DNA of 64,000 nt from Metaruminococcus_A sp964607135 (GTDB taxonomy: Bacteria > Bacillota > Clostridia > Oscillospirales > Ruminococcaceae), in assembly GCA_964607135.1 (NCBI GenBank), contig CAZSIV010000004.1:31319-95318 (forward strand). The letters run 5' to 3'. The notes beneath the pieces are model-generated. The model was not told the DNA's origin, searched no databases, and saw only the letters and a program-made list of their open reading frames with translations. The first letter of the stretch is position 1; every line of letters begins with the position of its first letter. This document shows positions 9,431 to 18,547 of this stretch, in pieces. Both the position numbers and the translations under genes were made by a program.

Positions 9431-10021
9431 TCAATCCCGCCATTCCACCGCTTCGTCTATTTCTTTCCGGGACCGGGCGGACGGCGCTTCTGCGGGAAAT
9501 CCCAGAGCCAGCGCGGCGAAAGGTTCCCCTTCTCCGTTCAGCCAGCCGCACAGCTCCTGATGGGAGAAATAGGTGTCGCAGATCCAAAGGCTCCCAAGGC
9601 CCAGCGCCGTGGCCTGAAGCGACATATTTTCAATTGCCGCGCCGATGGACTGCGCATTGCAGATTTCGTAAACCCGTTCCTCCGGGGAAAGGGAGCGGTG
9701 CAGGCCGGAACCCAGAAGGTTGACAATTAAAATGATAACGGGCGCTTTTTCCATGATCCGAAAGGTCTGCTCTGCGCCGGTCAGATATCGGCCGCTTTCC
9801 GGCAGGATGGGCGTCTCCCGTTCTCTGGATAATCCCTTGTTCAGAACGGATAGCATTTCATCCTTTGCGTTGCCCGAAACGACGAGGAATTTCCAGGGCT
9901 GCCGGTTCTTGGACGATGGGGCGAGAAGCCCTGCGCGCAGAATCTCTTCAATCATTGCTTTGGGAACGGGGGAGTTCTTAAATTTTCTGATGCTGCGCCG
10001 TGCCGATATTTCTTTTAACAT
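9431..10021 (-). CDS. Nitroreductase family protein
   Basis: This is an FMN-dependent NAD(P)H oxidoreductase-fold protein of 196 residues, cytoplasmic, with unknown substrate. The N-terminal ARRSIRKFKN motif, LLAPSSKNRQPWKFLVV and the C-terminal ALGLGSLWICDTYF and ALALGFPAE segments are typical of the family. An upstream in-frame start at 10129 would add a basic extension with no family counterpart. ATG 10021 is preferred because GAGG lies just upstream and the protein then begins MLKEISARRSIR. It is a single gene convergent with ftsZ. Confidence 0.85.
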   Translation of the reverse strand: MLKEISARRSIRKFKNSPVPKAMIEEILRAGLLAPSSKNRQPWKFLVVSGNAKDEMLSVLNKGLSRERETPILPESGRYLTGAEQTFRIMEKAPVIILIVNLLGSGLHRSLSPEERVYEICNAQSIGAAIENMSLQATALGLGSLWICDTYFSHQELCGWLNGEGEPFAALALGFPAEAPSARSRKEIDEAVEWRD

Positions 10022-10163
10022 ACCGATTCCTCTTTTCTGACTGACGGTCAAAAGGCGACTGCTTTTAGCTGCGGCGATTTTCTGCCGTATCGTGCAGATG
10101 GAAGATAAAGCGGGGCTGCAAACGGTCATATTTGTCGTTTTAAGGCTCGCTTAGCCGAAAAAA

Positions 10164-10643
10164 TTACTTCCCATTCAGCGCTTTCTCCAGGGCTTGAACT
10201 GTTTTTTCGTTGTCTTCAGTCATGATGAGAAAACAATAATCGCCGCATTCTTTGATTTCGGCGTTTTGGGCGATCCGGCATTGATCGGGAAGGTAACCGT
10301 CAAAGGCGGTGATCGTGCTCTCCTTGACTTTTTCAAGGGCGTCCCGAAGATCATCGGCTTTTCCTTCCGCCGGACGGAAGCCGGCCAAAAGGGTACAGCG
10401 GCTGGATTTAAAAGATGCGTATACGCTTGATTCGGTGTATAGCGCAGTGTTGATCCCAAGCTTCTCCGCTGTCTGCTGTTCGTCGAATTCCGACAGCCAG
10501 CCTTCCCCATAGGGATCGAGGACTTGGGAATAAATCTGAGCGACTGCGGTTTTTAAAGGGACCTCCGGCGCTGATTCGCTGCATCCTGACAGCAGAAACA
10601 CAAAAAGCGGTAAAATAACGGATAGAAACGGGCCCTTTTTCAT
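10164..10643 (-). CDS. DUF4358-like lipoprotein
   Basis: This is a small secreted lipoprotein of 159 residues. A hydrophobic signal peptide ends in the lipobox LLSGC, so the mature protein should be anchored by the cysteine near residue 21. The rest (a helix with EGWLSEFDEQQ, then a beta-rich part with KADDLRDALEKVKES) resembles the clostridial DUF4358 family of about this length. The family name is a recognition from memory and could be wrong; the lipoprotein call is firmer. It is transcribed away from serC. Confidence 0.7.
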   Translation of the reverse strand: MKKGPFLSVILPLFVFLLSGCSESAPEVPLKTAVAQIYSQVLDPYGEGWLSEFDEQQTAEKLGINTALYTESSVYASFKSSRCTLLAGFRPAEGKADDLRDALEKVKESTITAFDGYLPDQCRIAQNAEIKECGDYCFLIMTEDNEKTVQALEKALNGK

Positions 10644-10861
10644 GAGAAGCCTCCTGACATGAGTTGTTCCGCCCTTAGTGTATCATATCGTCAATCCGGA
10701 TTCAATGGTTTAGGTTTTGAATTAGAGAGCAAAATGGTTTTAAAGACGATTGATCCCTTTAGGGAGTCCTTTCCCGGAAACAAATTCATCAGATATTCGC
10801 TTGAAAAAGCACAAAATTTAGGAGGCTTCTACAATTCACATCAAAAGCGCACGGAAAAGGA

Positions 10862-10890
10862 TTGACTAATTTTTTTATAAAAAATATAAT
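10862..10890 (+). promoter_or_regulatory. Promoter of serC-serA
   Basis: TTGACT (10862-10867), 17 bases, then TATAAT (10885-10890), about 55 bases upstream of the serC start. It is a near-consensus sigma-A promoter in an A+T-rich tract. The rest of the 300-base gap after the divergent lipoprotein gene holds only a weak open frame and no other clear signal. Confidence 0.8.
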
Positions 10891-10946
10891 AGAAGGTAAT
10901 GTTTTCATTATTTTACGAGTGAAGAATTTTTGGAGGGTATTGAACA

Positions 10947-12026
10947 ATGAGTAGAGTTTACAATTTCAGTGCGGGACCTTCTATGCTGCCGGAGGTTGTG
11001 CTGGCCAAAGCTGCGGAAGAAATGCTCGATTATCAGGGAAGCGGCCAGTCCGTTATGGAAATGTCCCACCGCTCCAAAGAGTATGACGCCATCATCAAAG
11101 GATGTGAGGCGTTGCTTCGCGAGGTGATGGGAATTCCGGAAAACTATAAAGTGCTGTTTGTGCAGGGGGGCGCATCCTCTCAGTTTGCAATGGTTCCGAT
11201 GAACCTCATGACCGGCTCCGGCAAGGCGGATTTTGTCATCACCGGCCAGTGGGCGAAAAAAGCGCATCAGGAGGCTGCGCGTTACGGCGAAGCAAATGTC
11301 GTCGCATCCAGCGCGGATAAGACGTTTTCTTATATTCCGAAGCTCGATCCGTCCTCCTTTACAAAGGACGCCGATTATTTCCACATCTGCTGGAACAACA
11401 CCATCTATGGAACCCGCTTCAGCGAAATCCCGGAGACGGGTGACGTCCCATTGGTGGCGGATATGAGCTCCTGCATCCTTTCCGAGCCGGTCGATGTGTC
11501 GAAATTCGGTTTGATTTACGCGGGCGCTCAGAAAAATATGGGTCCTGCCGGCCTCACCGTCGTCATCATTCGGGAGGATTTAATCGGGAAAGCGATGAAG
11601 GCGACTCCGACGATGTTCGATTACAAAACCCATGCGGACAACGATTCCCTCTACAACACGCCTCCGACCTATGCGATCTACATCTGCAAGATGATTCTCG
11701 AGTGGGTTAAAGAAATCGGCGGGTTGGAGAAAATGAAGGAGCGCAATGAGGAAAAGGCGCGGCTTCTCTACGATTTTCTGGATTCCAGCAAGCTGTTCAA
11801 GGGCACGGTGGCAAGGGAAGACCGTTCCATCATGAATATCCCGTTTATCACCGGGAGCGACGAGCTGGATAAGAAATTTGTCGCCGAATCCTCCGCACGG
11901 GGCTTAATCAACTTAAAGGGGCATCGCACCGTCGGCGGAATGCGCGCTTCGATTTACAATGCCATGCCGTTGGAGGGCGTGGAGGCTCTGGTTGCCTTTA
12001 TGAAAGAGTTTGAAGCCAACAACTGA
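10947..12026 (+). CDS. serC: Phosphoserine aminotransferase
   Basis: SerC converts 3-phosphohydroxypyruvate and glutamate to phosphoserine in serine synthesis, using PLP. The 359-residue protein begins with the family hallmark YNFSAGPSMLP and carries the PLP-lysine segment YAGAQKNMGPAG near residue 195 and NTPPTYAIY. TTGGAGGG precedes the ATG. It forms an operon with serA 19 bases downstream, so the first two steps of the phosphorylated serine pathway are made together. No serB phosphatase is present in the window. Confidence 0.97.
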   Translation: MSRVYNFSAGPSMLPEVVLAKAAEEMLDYQGSGQSVMEMSHRSKEYDAIIKGCEALLREVMGIPENYKVLFVQGGASSQFAMVPMNLMTGSGKADFVITGQWAKKAHQEAARYGEANVVASSADKTFSYIPKLDPSSFTKDADYFHICWNNTIYGTRFSEIPETGDVPLVADMSSCILSEPVDVSKFGLIYAGAQKNMGPAGLTVVIIREDLIGKAMKATPTMFDYKTHADNDSLYNTPPTYAIYICKMILEWVKEIGGLEKMKERNEEKARLLYDFLDSSKLFKGTVAREDRSIMNIPFITGSDELDKKFVAESSARGLINLKGHRTVGGMRASIYNAMPLEGVEALVAFMKEFEANN

Positions 12027-12045
12027 ATGAAACGAGGGAACATCC

Positions 12046-13218
12046 GTGTATCAAATTCACACTTTGAATCAAATTTCCAAGGCGGGCTTAAAGCATTTTG
12101 ATCCCGCCAAATACAATGTCGGGGGGGATATTCAGGATCCCGACGCGATCCTGGTCCGCTCCGCCGCCATGCACGACATGGAGTTCGGCCGGAACCTGCT
12201 CGCCATTGCCCGCGCCGGCGCCGGTGTCAACAACATTCCGCTCGACCGCTGTGCAAAAGAGGGGATCGTAGTCTTCAACACCCCCGGCGCCAATGCAAAC
12301 GCGGTAAAGGAGCTGGTCATTCTCGGGCTGCTCCTCTCATCCCGAAATGTTCCGGACGCTCTGAGCTTTGCCCAGTCTCTGAACGGGGAGGGCGACGCGA
12401 TCCCGAAGCTGGTGGAAAAGGGGAAAGGGCAGTTTGTCGGGCCTGAAATCAAGGGAAAAACCCTTGGCGTAATCGGTCTTGGTGCAATCGGCGTCATGGT
12501 CTGCAATGCGGCGAAAAGCATGGGAATGACGGTTTTGGGGTACGACCCGTACCTTTCGGTAGATGCCGCCTGGGCGCTTTCCCGCAGCATCATCCACACC
12601 AAGAATGTGGATGACATTTACAAAAACTGCGATTATATCACGGTCCATGTTCCGTATAACGCCGACACCAAGCAGATGATCAACGCCGATATTATTTCCA
12701 TGATGAAGGACGGCGTGCGGATTTTGAACTTTGCGCGCGGGGAGCTGGTGGATGACGATGCAATTCTTTCCGCACTGGAGAGCGGAAAGGTGGGCCGTTA
12801 TGTAACCGATTTCCCGAACAGCAAAACAGTCGGTGCAAAGGGTGTCGTCGCGATCCCGCACCTGGGGGCTTCCACCCCCGAATCGGAGGACAACTGTGCG
12901 AGCATGGCCGCCGTTCAGGTGATCGATTACCTCGAAAACGGGAACATTGCGAATTCCGTCAATCTGCCGGTGGTCTCCGCTCCCCGCAACGGCGGCGCGC
13001 GGATCTGCATTATCCACCAGAACATCCCGAAGATGCTCCACGGGATTTCCGGCTCCTTTGCGGAAATCGGCATCAATATCGAGAATATGACGAATCGCTC
13101 GAAGGGCGATTACGCATACACCATCATCGACTTAAAAGAAAAAGAGGTTCCGCAGGAACTGGTTGGGCGCCTGGAAGCGGTTGAAGGAATTATCCGCGCC
13201 CGGATTATTTCCGCGTAA
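12046..13218 (+). CDS. serA: D-3-phosphoglycerate dehydrogenase
   Basis: SerA oxidises 3-phosphoglycerate to 3-phosphohydroxypyruvate with NAD. The 390-residue form has a D-2-hydroxyacid dehydrogenase core (Rossmann motif GVIGLGAIG near residue 145, FARGELVDDDAIL, and the HLGASTPESEDN active-site histidine region) and a C-terminal ACT domain (about 320-390) that typically binds serine for feedback. The start is GTG at 12046, with a GAGGG site upstream. It is the shorter SerA type without the intervening domain. Confidence 0.95.
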   Translation: MYQIHTLNQISKAGLKHFDPAKYNVGGDIQDPDAILVRSAAMHDMEFGRNLLAIARAGAGVNNIPLDRCAKEGIVVFNTPGANANAVKELVILGLLLSSRNVPDALSFAQSLNGEGDAIPKLVEKGKGQFVGPEIKGKTLGVIGLGAIGVMVCNAAKSMGMTVLGYDPYLSVDAAWALSRSIIHTKNVDDIYKNCDYITVHVPYNADTKQMINADIISMMKDGVRILNFARGELVDDDAILSALESGKVGRYVTDFPNSKTVGAKGVVAIPHLGASTPESEDNCASMAAVQVIDYLENGNIANSVNLPVVSAPRNGGARICIIHQNIPKMLHGISGSFAEIGINIENMTNRSKGDYAYTIIDLKEKEVPQELVGRLEAVEGIIRARIISA

Positions 13219-13279
13219 CCTGTGGGTCGACAGAATCTTGTAAAGAAGGCCTCCTGAGGGGTTGCTTTGTAAGAAAAAC

Positions 13280-13317
13280 GACACCCGCCGAAAAGTAAAC
13301 GCTTTTTGGCGGGTGTC
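13280..13317 (+). terminator. Hairpin after serA
   Basis: GACACCCGCC pairs with GGCGGGTGTC, extended by an AAAAG/CTTTT section around a short loop. The following sequence GGTTTATAG has only a weak T tract, so termination may be partial. Confidence 0.7.
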
Positions 13318-13375
13318 GGTTTATAGAAAACAGATAAACTCGAATTTTGTGTTGCCGGAGAAAGAGAGACTGTAA

Positions 13376-14248
13376 ATGTATTCAGTAGAAAACTATAAAG
13401 ATACCTTGCGGTTTAACAGACAATACGACGAAATCCGTAATTTTTTAAAAAAAATTACCGACAAGGGTTATAACGAGCATTTCCATTGGGGACGTTTTGA
13501 TTGGATGATGGCACACGCATATCTCGATGTTGAAATGTTGTCGAGAAATGCTCTGTTTAGGAATAAAAGCGGTGAACTCGTTGGTACGGTAATGTATGAT
13601 ACGAGTTTTAATGACAGGTGGTATATTCTGCATTCAGATTCTGATGAAAACCTTCTGCGGCAGATGATCGAATATGTGATGAAAATTGATGCCGGCACCG
13701 CAGCTATTAAGGCAAATCTCAACGACTCGGCACTTTGCGAACTGCTTGAGAATATAGGTTTTGAAAGGCGGCATTCGGAGAGTGTTTTGGAGATCGGGCT
13801 GTCGGGTAATCTTTCTTTCCAATTACCGCAAGAGTTTTACCTTAATGCCCCGGATTCGGAGATTGATGATCGGCAATGGCGTTTGGTGATCTACCGTGGT
13901 TTTGACCACGAAGGAATTCCGCAGGAGCCGGACGAAGAGTTGCTAAATGCCGAAAAGCATCTCGAAGTCTTAGAATATATCAGGGTTTTTGCGATTAAGA
14001 ATGGGGAATACACTGCTCACTGCGGCGTGTGGTATGACAGCGGTGATACTGCATATATTGAGCCTGTTGCAGCGGTTCCAGAGCATCGGGGAAAGGGCCT
14101 TGGCAGGGCGGTCGTCTATGAAGCGCTCACCCGTGCAAAGGGACGGGGTGCAAAAAGGGCAATCGTGCTTTCAGATCAAGAATTCTACATACATCTCGGT
14201 ATGACAAAATCATCGGAAGTTGGCACTTGGATCAAAGAAAAGAAATGA
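13376..14248 (+). CDS. GNAT family N-acetyltransferase
   Basis: This is a predicted acetyl-CoA-dependent acetyltransferase of 290 residues with unknown substrate. The C-terminal GNAT core is clear: YIEPVAAVPEHRGKGLGRAV contains the acetyl-CoA pyrophosphate loop near residue 235. The N-terminal half (to about 140) looks like a second, degenerate GNAT-type fold. Base composition is visibly more A+T-rich than in serA or the following genes, and a repeat-bounded element lies directly downstream, so acquisition by transfer is plausible. The ribosome site is weak. Confidence 0.8.
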   Translation: MYSVENYKDTLRFNRQYDEIRNFLKKITDKGYNEHFHWGRFDWMMAHAYLDVEMLSRNALFRNKSGELVGTVMYDTSFNDRWYILHSDSDENLLRQMIEYVMKIDAGTAAIKANLNDSALCELLENIGFERRHSESVLEIGLSGNLSFQLPQEFYLNAPDSEIDDRQWRLVIYRGFDHEGIPQEPDEELLNAEKHLEVLEYIRVFAIKNGEYTAHCGVWYDSGDTAYIEPVAAVPEHRGKGLGRAVVYEALTRAKGRGAKRAIVLSDQEFYIHLGMTKSSEVGTWIKEKK

Positions 14249-14250
14249 TT

Positions 14251-14519
14251 CTCTCAATAGACAAGGGCAGACGCTTTCCCCGAAAGTATACCCTCGATTG
14301 ACAAGTGCAGGGTACCCCTGCGGGCCTGTGCCAAGGCCGGGCAATTCGCACACCAAGGTTTTGCCGGTTTTTGGGTAATAGAATAGACCTACGAGGCGTG
14401 TTATACAAAACATGTAGCTCATGGGTTACGAATCTCGGTACTGCCTGCAAATCGCGCATTGACAGCGGAGGCACGCCGCACCGTCCTGCAAAACCATGCC
14501 TGCCCTTGTCTATTATGTG
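14251..14519. mobile_element. Small element with inverted and subterminal direct repeats
   Basis: A perfect 15-bp inverted repeat (AATAGACAAGGGCAG at 14256-14270; complement at 14500-14514) bounds about 260 bases with no credible gene. A second direct copy of the end motif, CCCTCGATTGACAAGTGCAG, lies at 14291-14310, exactly 40 bases after the first copy CTCTCAATAGACAAGGGCAG. Terminal repeats with a repeated internal copy resemble transposase-binding ends of a non-autonomous element or decayed transposon. No clear target-site duplication was seen. A structured RNA is an alternative. Confidence 0.45.
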
Positions 14520-14751
14520 GATTGCCATAGTAAAGGGGTAAAGCTGGCAGAGTGGCCTGCCTTGCCCTTAATGTTTTATGAGAGGGTGTCCTTGGGATAC
14601 CTTTGCATTCCTGCGCCTGTAAAAAGATGGCCTGAAGCTATTTTGGCAGAATCGGAAAACAGGTATTGAAATCCTTCCGGATTGGATGCTATACTATACC
14701 TTAAAGTATCATGAGAAATTCTGTCCGCCGGCCGGATATGGGAGAATGAAT

Positions 14752-15573
14752 ATGGAATTTGGTTATAAATTTAAATCCGCCCTTTTTGGGTTTTCCAAAA
14801 AGGATGTGGTGAAGTGTATCAAAGAGCTCAACGAAACTCACCAGGAGGCAATCGAAGAACTGGAGGAGCAGGGCCGGGCGGCTGAAACAGAAAAGCGTGA
14901 GAGGGAGGAAAAGCTCTCGGAAGCGCACAGCGTCCTTTTGGAGCTGAAACGCCAGCTTGAGGAAGCGGATAAAAAAACGGAAGCGTTAGAATCGGTCGTC
15001 CGCCGGCTGGTCGACAACCGCAATGACAATGAAATGGAGATTTCCCAGCTCAAGCAGAGAGTCACGGCCCAGAACAACCAAAATGCAGAGCTGGTTTTGA
15101 AAAACAACGAGCTGAACCGCCGGCTGGGCGAGGCGGAGAGCAAGGTCGAAAAGTATGACGCGCTGACAAAGGATATCAGCGATATCATGCTTGAAGCGCA
15201 GCAGATGTCCCTTCATTTGAAGGAAGAAGCGGAGGAAGAAGCGGGAAGAATCGTCGAGGATGCAAAGCAGTCCGCAGTCCAGGTACGGGCTGACCTGGAT
15301 CAGTTCCAGCGCCGGATCGGTCAGATCAGCCGCTCTCTCGAACAGCTGACCGGGAGCCTGCACGAGGAGATCGGCCGGATTGAGCGGTCGTTCGACGATG
15401 TAAACGGCGCTCTGGATTCTTTTGGCACAGGTCAGAATTCCCCAGCGCCTCGGGAAGAGAGTCCAGCTGAAAAACCGGCTGCTCCTCTGACGAAAAAGAC
15501 GTCTGGGAGCGTGCCGGTGCATCGGAGTGGGAATGTTGACTTTTTTGGAAAATTCAAGGAGTGGTTAAAATAG
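14752..15573 (+). CDS. DivIVA-like coiled-coil protein
   Basis: This 273-residue protein begins EFGYKFKSALFGFSKKDVVK, the short membrane-curvature/polar-targeting type N-terminus seen in DivIVA and GpsB relatives. A long heptad-rich coiled coil follows (about 25-215) and then a Pro/Ser-rich tail. A role in cell shape, division or polar localisation is inferred from the family. ATG 14752 is chosen over 14686 because GGGAG sits seven bases upstream and the upstream extension lacks family character. Its end overlaps the next gene by 13 bases, showing tight coupling. Confidence 0.75.
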   Translation: MEFGYKFKSALFGFSKKDVVKCIKELNETHQEAIEELEEQGRAAETEKREREEKLSEAHSVLLELKRQLEEADKKTEALESVVRRLVDNRNDNEMEISQLKQRVTAQNNQNAELVLKNNELNRRLGEAESKVEKYDALTKDISDIMLEAQQMSLHLKEEAEEEAGRIVEDAKQSAVQVRADLDQFQRRIGQISRSLEQLTGSLHEEIGRIERSFDDVNGALDSFGTGQNSPAPREESPAEKPAAPLTKKTSGSVPVHRSGNVDFFGKFKEWLK

Positions 15574-16103
15574 CATCGTATCATATTAAAACGGATGAGC
15601 TGAAACAATACGCCTCAAAGCTGCGGGTCAACGATCAGGTCTATCTCAGCGGGACAGTTTATACCGCACGGGATGCGGCGCATAAGCGTTTCTTTGAACT
15701 GCTGGATGCGGGAAAACCTTTGCCCTTCGATCTGGACGGCGCCGTCATTTATTATGCAGGGCCCACTCCTACACCGGAAGGGCTGGCGATTGGCTCCTGC
15801 GGGCCGACGACTTCGGGGCGGATGGATGGTTTTGCGCCGCGGCTGCTCGATCTCGGCCTTATCGCTATGGTGGGAAAAGGGGAGCGGAGCCAGTCAGTGC
15901 GGGATGCGGTTTGCCGCAACGGCGCTGTTTATTTTTGTGCAATCGGTGGGGCGGGGGCACTCGCTTGCCGATGCATCACTTCCTGTGAAGTAATCGCCTT
16001 TGAAGACCTGGGCTGTGAATCGGTTAAGCGCCTCTGCTTTGAGGAGTTTCCGCTGATTGTCGCCGATGACTGTGCAGGCGGCGACATCTTCAGCCGCGGT
16101 TGA
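15561..16103 (+). CDS. Fumarate hydratase/tartrate dehydratase-type beta subunit
   Basis: This is the C-terminal (beta) domain protein of class I Fe-S hydro-lyases, 180 residues. Diagnostic motifs are SGTVYTARDAAHKRF, YYAGPTPTPEG and GSCGPTTSGRMD. In characterised enzymes this subunit pairs with an alpha subunit that holds the 4Fe-4S cluster; no alpha gene is adjacent here. The start is GTG at 15561, inside the end of the DivIVA-like gene, with AAGGAG overlapping. Whether the substrate is fumarate, tartrate or another hydroxy acid cannot be told. Confidence 0.85.
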   Translation: MVKIASYHIKTDELKQYASKLRVNDQVYLSGTVYTARDAAHKRFFELLDAGKPLPFDLDGAVIYYAGPTPTPEGLAIGSCGPTTSGRMDGFAPRLLDLGLIAMVGKGERSQSVRDAVCRNGAVYFCAIGGAGALACRCITSCEVIAFEDLGCESVKRLCFEEFPLIVADDCAGGDIFSRG

Positions 16104-16203
16104 AATGCCCTTTCTTTGCAACGAATCGCAGTATAATTGAGGAATAAATTTTATATTATATACAAATAGTATAAAATCGAAACAAATGAAAAGGAGCTTG
16201 CAG

Positions 16204-18162
16204 ATGTTTACTTTCCAAAAAACAGAAAAAGGGATGGCTTTTTATCTCGACGGTTTGCTGGTGGGACACGCTCTTTCGCGTGAGGGCTGCATCGACCACT
16301 TGATCGAACTGGAAGACGGCGTTTACCGCTGGGAGCGGAAAACTGCGGAGCCGACCGCGCAGATGCAGATGGTCTTTGCCGCGGAATACCCGATGGAGTA
16401 CCAGATGATGCCGGGGCTGATGTACAACCAGAACAGCAACAAGGATATTGTAGCGCACGGCCAGTTCGAGAAGATCGAGCGCCATGAAAAGACCGACGAG
16501 CCGCACTATCCGGTGGGCTGTGTCGATCCGGTGACCGGGGAGGTTCGTAAAATTGCCTGGTGGCGGATGGCTGCCCCGGGCGCCGTTTACACTGAAGGGA
16601 ACGGCGTGTCGGCAGGGATGTTCCTGCCCTCCGACCAGAAGGACGCTTCCGTTTCGATCCTGCCGAAGGAAACGCAGACGGTACACACCTATTATTGGCC
16701 GCTTGCCGAAGGGCCGCGCGTCCGGGAAAAAAGGCAGGGAAGGCCGGACGTCCGCCCGCCCGCATACAAGGATGAAAACGTGAGCGAGCTTTTTGCTCCT
16801 CCAGCAATGGGCGGGCCTTACAGCGAGACAATAGAGCCCCGGAGCGTCTTTGCCGTGATTCTGGTTTTGGCGCCGGCGGAAAAACCGCGCCAGGCTTGGC
16901 ATAGATTGATGTCGGTGTCCTGGAAGATGAATCATAAATATCTCGCCCCCTGGTATTCCAACCAGGAGCTGTGGGATCTCGGGGTGGAGTACATCAAAAC
17001 GATGTTCCGCGACGGTGAAAACGGCTTTCAAGGGTTTTCGATGGGGAAGGTGTTCATCGACGGTGAGTGGATCAACCGCCCCTATTACGCCTTTGAAATG
17101 GGTTGGACCGGGCAGGGGATCGGGCAGGGAACAGACCTGCTCGCGCATGCGATCCTGACCGGGGACAAAGAGGCGGAGGAAATGGGATTTGCCGCCCTGG
17201 ATTCCTGGCTCCGGTGCAGGCTCCCCAACGGGATGCTCCCGACCCATATCATGGGGCAGCAGTTCCCGCATAACGGCCGCCGCGTCGTCGACGCCTGCAA
17301 CCTTTCTTTTGGGGCGATCAACTATTTCAGAGCCTGGGAATACGCCCAAGCTCTTGGAAAATCCCGTCCGGAGTACTTTGAAATGGCTTGCTGGCTCTGC
17401 GACTTCACCCTAAAGCAGATGGATGAAAGCGGCAAGCTCGCCAAGAGCTGGTATGAGGACGATCTGACCCCGGCGGTCGACAATGGCCTGCCCGGTGCGT
17501 TTTTGGTGCTTGCCCTCTGTGAAGGGGCGAAGCGCACCCACCGCCCTGATTACCTGGAGGGGGCGATCCGCGGGTATCATTATTTTTACAGCCAGTTTAT
17601 TCGTGACGGCTACGCGATGGGCGGCGCGCAGGATCATTTTTCGGTCGACAAGGAATCGGGCATCCCGATGCTCCAGGGCGCAATGCGGCTCTATGAGCTG
17701 ACTGGGGATGAAGGATATATCGAATGTGCAAGAAACGCGGCCTACTATCTCTCCACCTGGCAGTGGCAGCACAGCCATCCCTTCGAAAAGGACAGCATGC
17801 TGGGTGCGTTTGGATTTGACACCTTCGGCGGTACGCTGGTCTCGATTGGCTCCGGGATGGATCCTTACATCCTCCCATATATACACGAGCTCTACGACCT
17901 TGCCGAATTGACCGGCGAGACAGAGTGGGCCGAGCGGGCGCAGGCCGGCTGGGCGCAGGCGACGATCGGGATCTCCGACGGGACGCTCTACACAGGCCGT
18001 TCCGTCCTGCCGCGCGGCTCCCAAAACGAGGCCTTCAATTTTGGACGCGCTTATGAGGACAGTGCGTTTGAGTGGATGCCGACCTGGATGCAGGTCTACC
18101 GGATCGACAATCTCTGCCGGACGATGCTGCCGGGCGGGGACCGTCCCGGAAGGGTTTTGTAA
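16204..18162 (+). CDS. Putative (alpha/alpha)6-barrel glycoside hydrolase
   Basis: This is a 652-residue cytoplasmic protein without signal peptide. The first 250 residues look like a beta-rich domain; from about 255 on, repeated helical segments with many aromatic residues (MGWTGQGIGQG, HIMGQQFPHNGRRVVDACN, AMGGAQDHFSVDKESG, GRAYEDSAFEWMPTW) suggest a six-hairpin glycosidase toroid. The substrate is unknown. ATG 16204 is preferred over 16186 because AAGGAG lies between them at correct spacing. The upstream region is very A+T-rich and probably holds its promoter. Confidence 0.7.
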   Translation: MFTFQKTEKGMAFYLDGLLVGHALSREGCIDHLIELEDGVYRWERKTAEPTAQMQMVFAAEYPMEYQMMPGLMYNQNSNKDIVAHGQFEKIERHEKTDEPHYPVGCVDPVTGEVRKIAWWRMAAPGAVYTEGNGVSAGMFLPSDQKDASVSILPKETQTVHTYYWPLAEGPRVREKRQGRPDVRPPAYKDENVSELFAPPAMGGPYSETIEPRSVFAVILVLAPAEKPRQAWHRLMSVSWKMNHKYLAPWYSNQELWDLGVEYIKTMFRDGENGFQGFSMGKVFIDGEWINRPYYAFEMGWTGQGIGQGTDLLAHAILTGDKEAEEMGFAALDSWLRCRLPNGMLPTHIMGQQFPHNGRRVVDACNLSFGAINYFRAWEYAQALGKSRPEYFEMACWLCDFTLKQMDESGKLAKSWYEDDLTPAVDNGLPGAFLVLALCEGAKRTHRPDYLEGAIRGYHYFYSQFIRDGYAMGGAQDHFSVDKESGIPMLQGAMRLYELTGDEGYIECARNAAYYLSTWQWQHSHPFEKDSMLGAFGFDTFGGTLVSIGSGMDPYILPYIHELYDLAELTGETEWAERAQAGWAQATIGISDGTLYTGRSVLPRGSQNEAFNFGRAYEDSAFEWMPTWMQVYRIDNLCRTMLPGGDRPGRVL

Positions 18163-18199
18163 TTGTAGTTTAATCTCCCGAATGGAGAATATATCGATG

Positions 18200-18236
18200 A
18201 AAAGGATGGGCCTTTTGAAAAAGGGCCCATCCTTTT
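18200..18236 (+). terminator. Intrinsic terminator after the barrel glycosidase gene
   Basis: A perfect 13-bp stem (AAAAGGATGGGCC and complement) with an 11-base loop, ending in a short T tract. Confidence 0.85.
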
Positions 18237-18350
18237 CCCGCGCAGGAAGATTTTGCCGATCTGGATCAAAGGCTTTGGTTGGATGGCTTGAAATGTCGGG
18301 CGTGGGACTTTCAAACGCCTATCCCCAAAAATAAGATTTTGCAGGGACAC

Positions 18351-18379
18351 TTGATTAAAATTGCAAAACGGTCTAAAAT
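18351..18379 (+). promoter_or_regulatory. Promoter upstream of the RpiR regulator
   Basis: TTGATT (18351-18356), 17 bases, TAAAAT (18374-18379). It implies a leader of about 160 bases before the TTG start at 18548. Apart from this and the terminator, the gap 18163-18547 shows nothing I can name. Confidence 0.6.
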
Positions 18380-18547
18380 AAAGAGTAGATTTGGAAAAAG
18401 GAACGTTTTCGGCCGGACTGTTCTGTGTGGTGTACCATAAAGGTTTCACGATTCAGTGACCGCGGCGTCCGGTTGGATGGATCCGTCGACGGAGGCGGGG
18501 AAAATTTATTTTTTGTATGGGAACGATCTTTTAGGAGCTGGGTTATT

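Noticed and set aside
10659..10865. 68-codon frame upstream of serC
   Set aside because: It has no ribosome site, no domain, and its end abuts the serC promoter; it is probably chance.
14401..14470. Possible tRNA-like segment (GGGTTACGAATCTCGG)
   Set aside because: No acceptor or anticodon stem could be assembled around it.
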